Both the position numbers and the translations under genes were made by a program. A DNA stretch of 7,170 nucleotides. It comes from Ilumatobacteraceae bacterium (GTDB lineage: Bacteria > Actinomycetota > Acidimicrobiia > Acidimicrobiales > Ilumatobacteraceae). The stretch spans positions 1 to 7,170 of the forward strand of contig JAENVT010000049.1 in the NCBI GenBank assembly GCA_016650435.1, given 5' to 3'. Positions within the stretch are counted from its first letter, which is position 1, and every line of letters begins with the position of its first letter. The notes below the pieces were generated by a model. It was not told the origin of the DNA. It saw nothing but the letters and a program-made list of their open reading frames with translations, and made no database searches. This document shows, in pieces, positions 6,881 to 7,170 of the stretch.

Positions 6881-6885
6881 AAAGG
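6881..6885 (+). promoter_or_regulatory. Ribosome binding site of the VOC gene
   Basis: AAAGG lies 7 nt before the ATG at 6893, within the 28-bp gap after the SDR stop, and fixes the start of the VOC protein. Confidence 0.5.
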
Positions 6886-6892
6886 TCATCAC

Positions 6893-7170
6893 ATGCCAGT
6901 TACTTCAGGTTTCAATCATGTCGCAACGTTGACGACAGACATGGACCGCACCGTTCAGTTCTATCGCGACGCGTTTGAGGCACAGCTCGTCTTCGAGATG
7001 GATGCCAAGGAAGACCATCCGCGAATGTCGATACTCGATCTCGGCGGCGGTGCTGCACTCAACGTGTTCGAGGTCGCGGCCGGCGACATGATCGGCGATC
7101 GGCGCAAGCAAGGCCACCGCGGTGCGATCGATCACTACGCGCTTGCCGTCGATTCGAAGGATGTGCTGGA
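6893..7170 (+). CDS. VOC family protein (glyoxalase/dioxygenase fold), cut by window edge
   Basis: The first 92 codons of a vicinal-oxygen-chelate protein, a family of metal-dependent lyases, dioxygenases and resistance proteins built from paired beta-alpha-beta-beta-beta modules. FNHVATLTTDMDRTVQFYRD (7-26) is the classic first module: a strand carrying the metal ligand H9, then the helix with FY. LDLGGGAALNVFE (48-60) gives the end of the module with E60 as a probable ligand. The second module opens at IDHYALAVDS (79-88), where H81 would be another ligand. The rest lies beyond the right edge. It follows the SDR by 28 bp on the same strand and is probably cotranscribed. The pairing suggests a small-molecule metabolic job, but the substrate is unknown. 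Confidence 0.9.
   Translation, partial: MPVTSGFNHVATLTTDMDRTVQFYRDAFEAQLVFEMDAKEDHPRMSILDLGGGAALNVFEVAAGDMIGDRRKQGHRGAIDHYALAVDSKDVL

Overview
The window reads as a chromosomal segment of a high-GC actinobacterium. The clues are GC-rich third codon positions in every real gene, GTG starts, and a phoH - ybeY - CNNM/CBS transporter operon, an order typical of Actinobacteria. A lineage such as Acidimicrobiia is possible, but that is a guess without a search. I see no tRNA or rRNA gene, CRISPR array, insertion sequence, integrase or attachment site.

Left part (1-2285, minus strand): one large gene for a membrane-anchored GGDEF-EAL protein that turns over the second messenger cyclic di-GMP. It runs off the left edge, so its C-terminus is missing. 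The EAL (phosphodiesterase) half keeps every catalytic residue I can place. The GGDEF half has the altered signature SGDEY and no RxxD inhibitory site. A 159-bp divergent intergenic region separates it from a plus-strand gene of 207 codons (2445-3068), probably a degenerate GNAT-type acyltransferase-like protein of unknown role.

Middle part (3192-6087, plus strand): a tightly overlapping three-gene operon. phoH (KH-like plus P-loop ATPase) overlaps ybeY (metal-dependent endoribonuclease of 16S rRNA maturation) by ATGA. ybeY in turn overlaps a CNNM-CBS-CBS-CorC/HlyC membrane protein by GTGA. phoH has no visible Shine-Dalgarno sequence. Its upstream region holds a chain of four tiny open frames, each ending in an ATGA overlap with the next start, the last being the phoH start. 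The same stretch holds an 8-bp perfect inverted repeat with an alternative pairing partner. This is the most unusual non-coding structure in the window.

Right part (6097-7170, plus strand): a short-chain dehydrogenase/reductase with intact catalytic residues, 9 bp after the CNNM gene, then the first 92 codons of a VOC (glyoxalase/dioxygenase-fold) protein that continues past the right edge. Both could be read through from the phoH operon and look metabolic. The genes often found after the CNNM gene in Actinobacteria (era, recO) are not here.

Overall this is mostly housekeeping and signalling DNA. I found no convincing new multi-gene system; the leads are the phoH leader, the altered GGDEF site and its unassigned membrane sensor, and the unclassified 207-residue protein.
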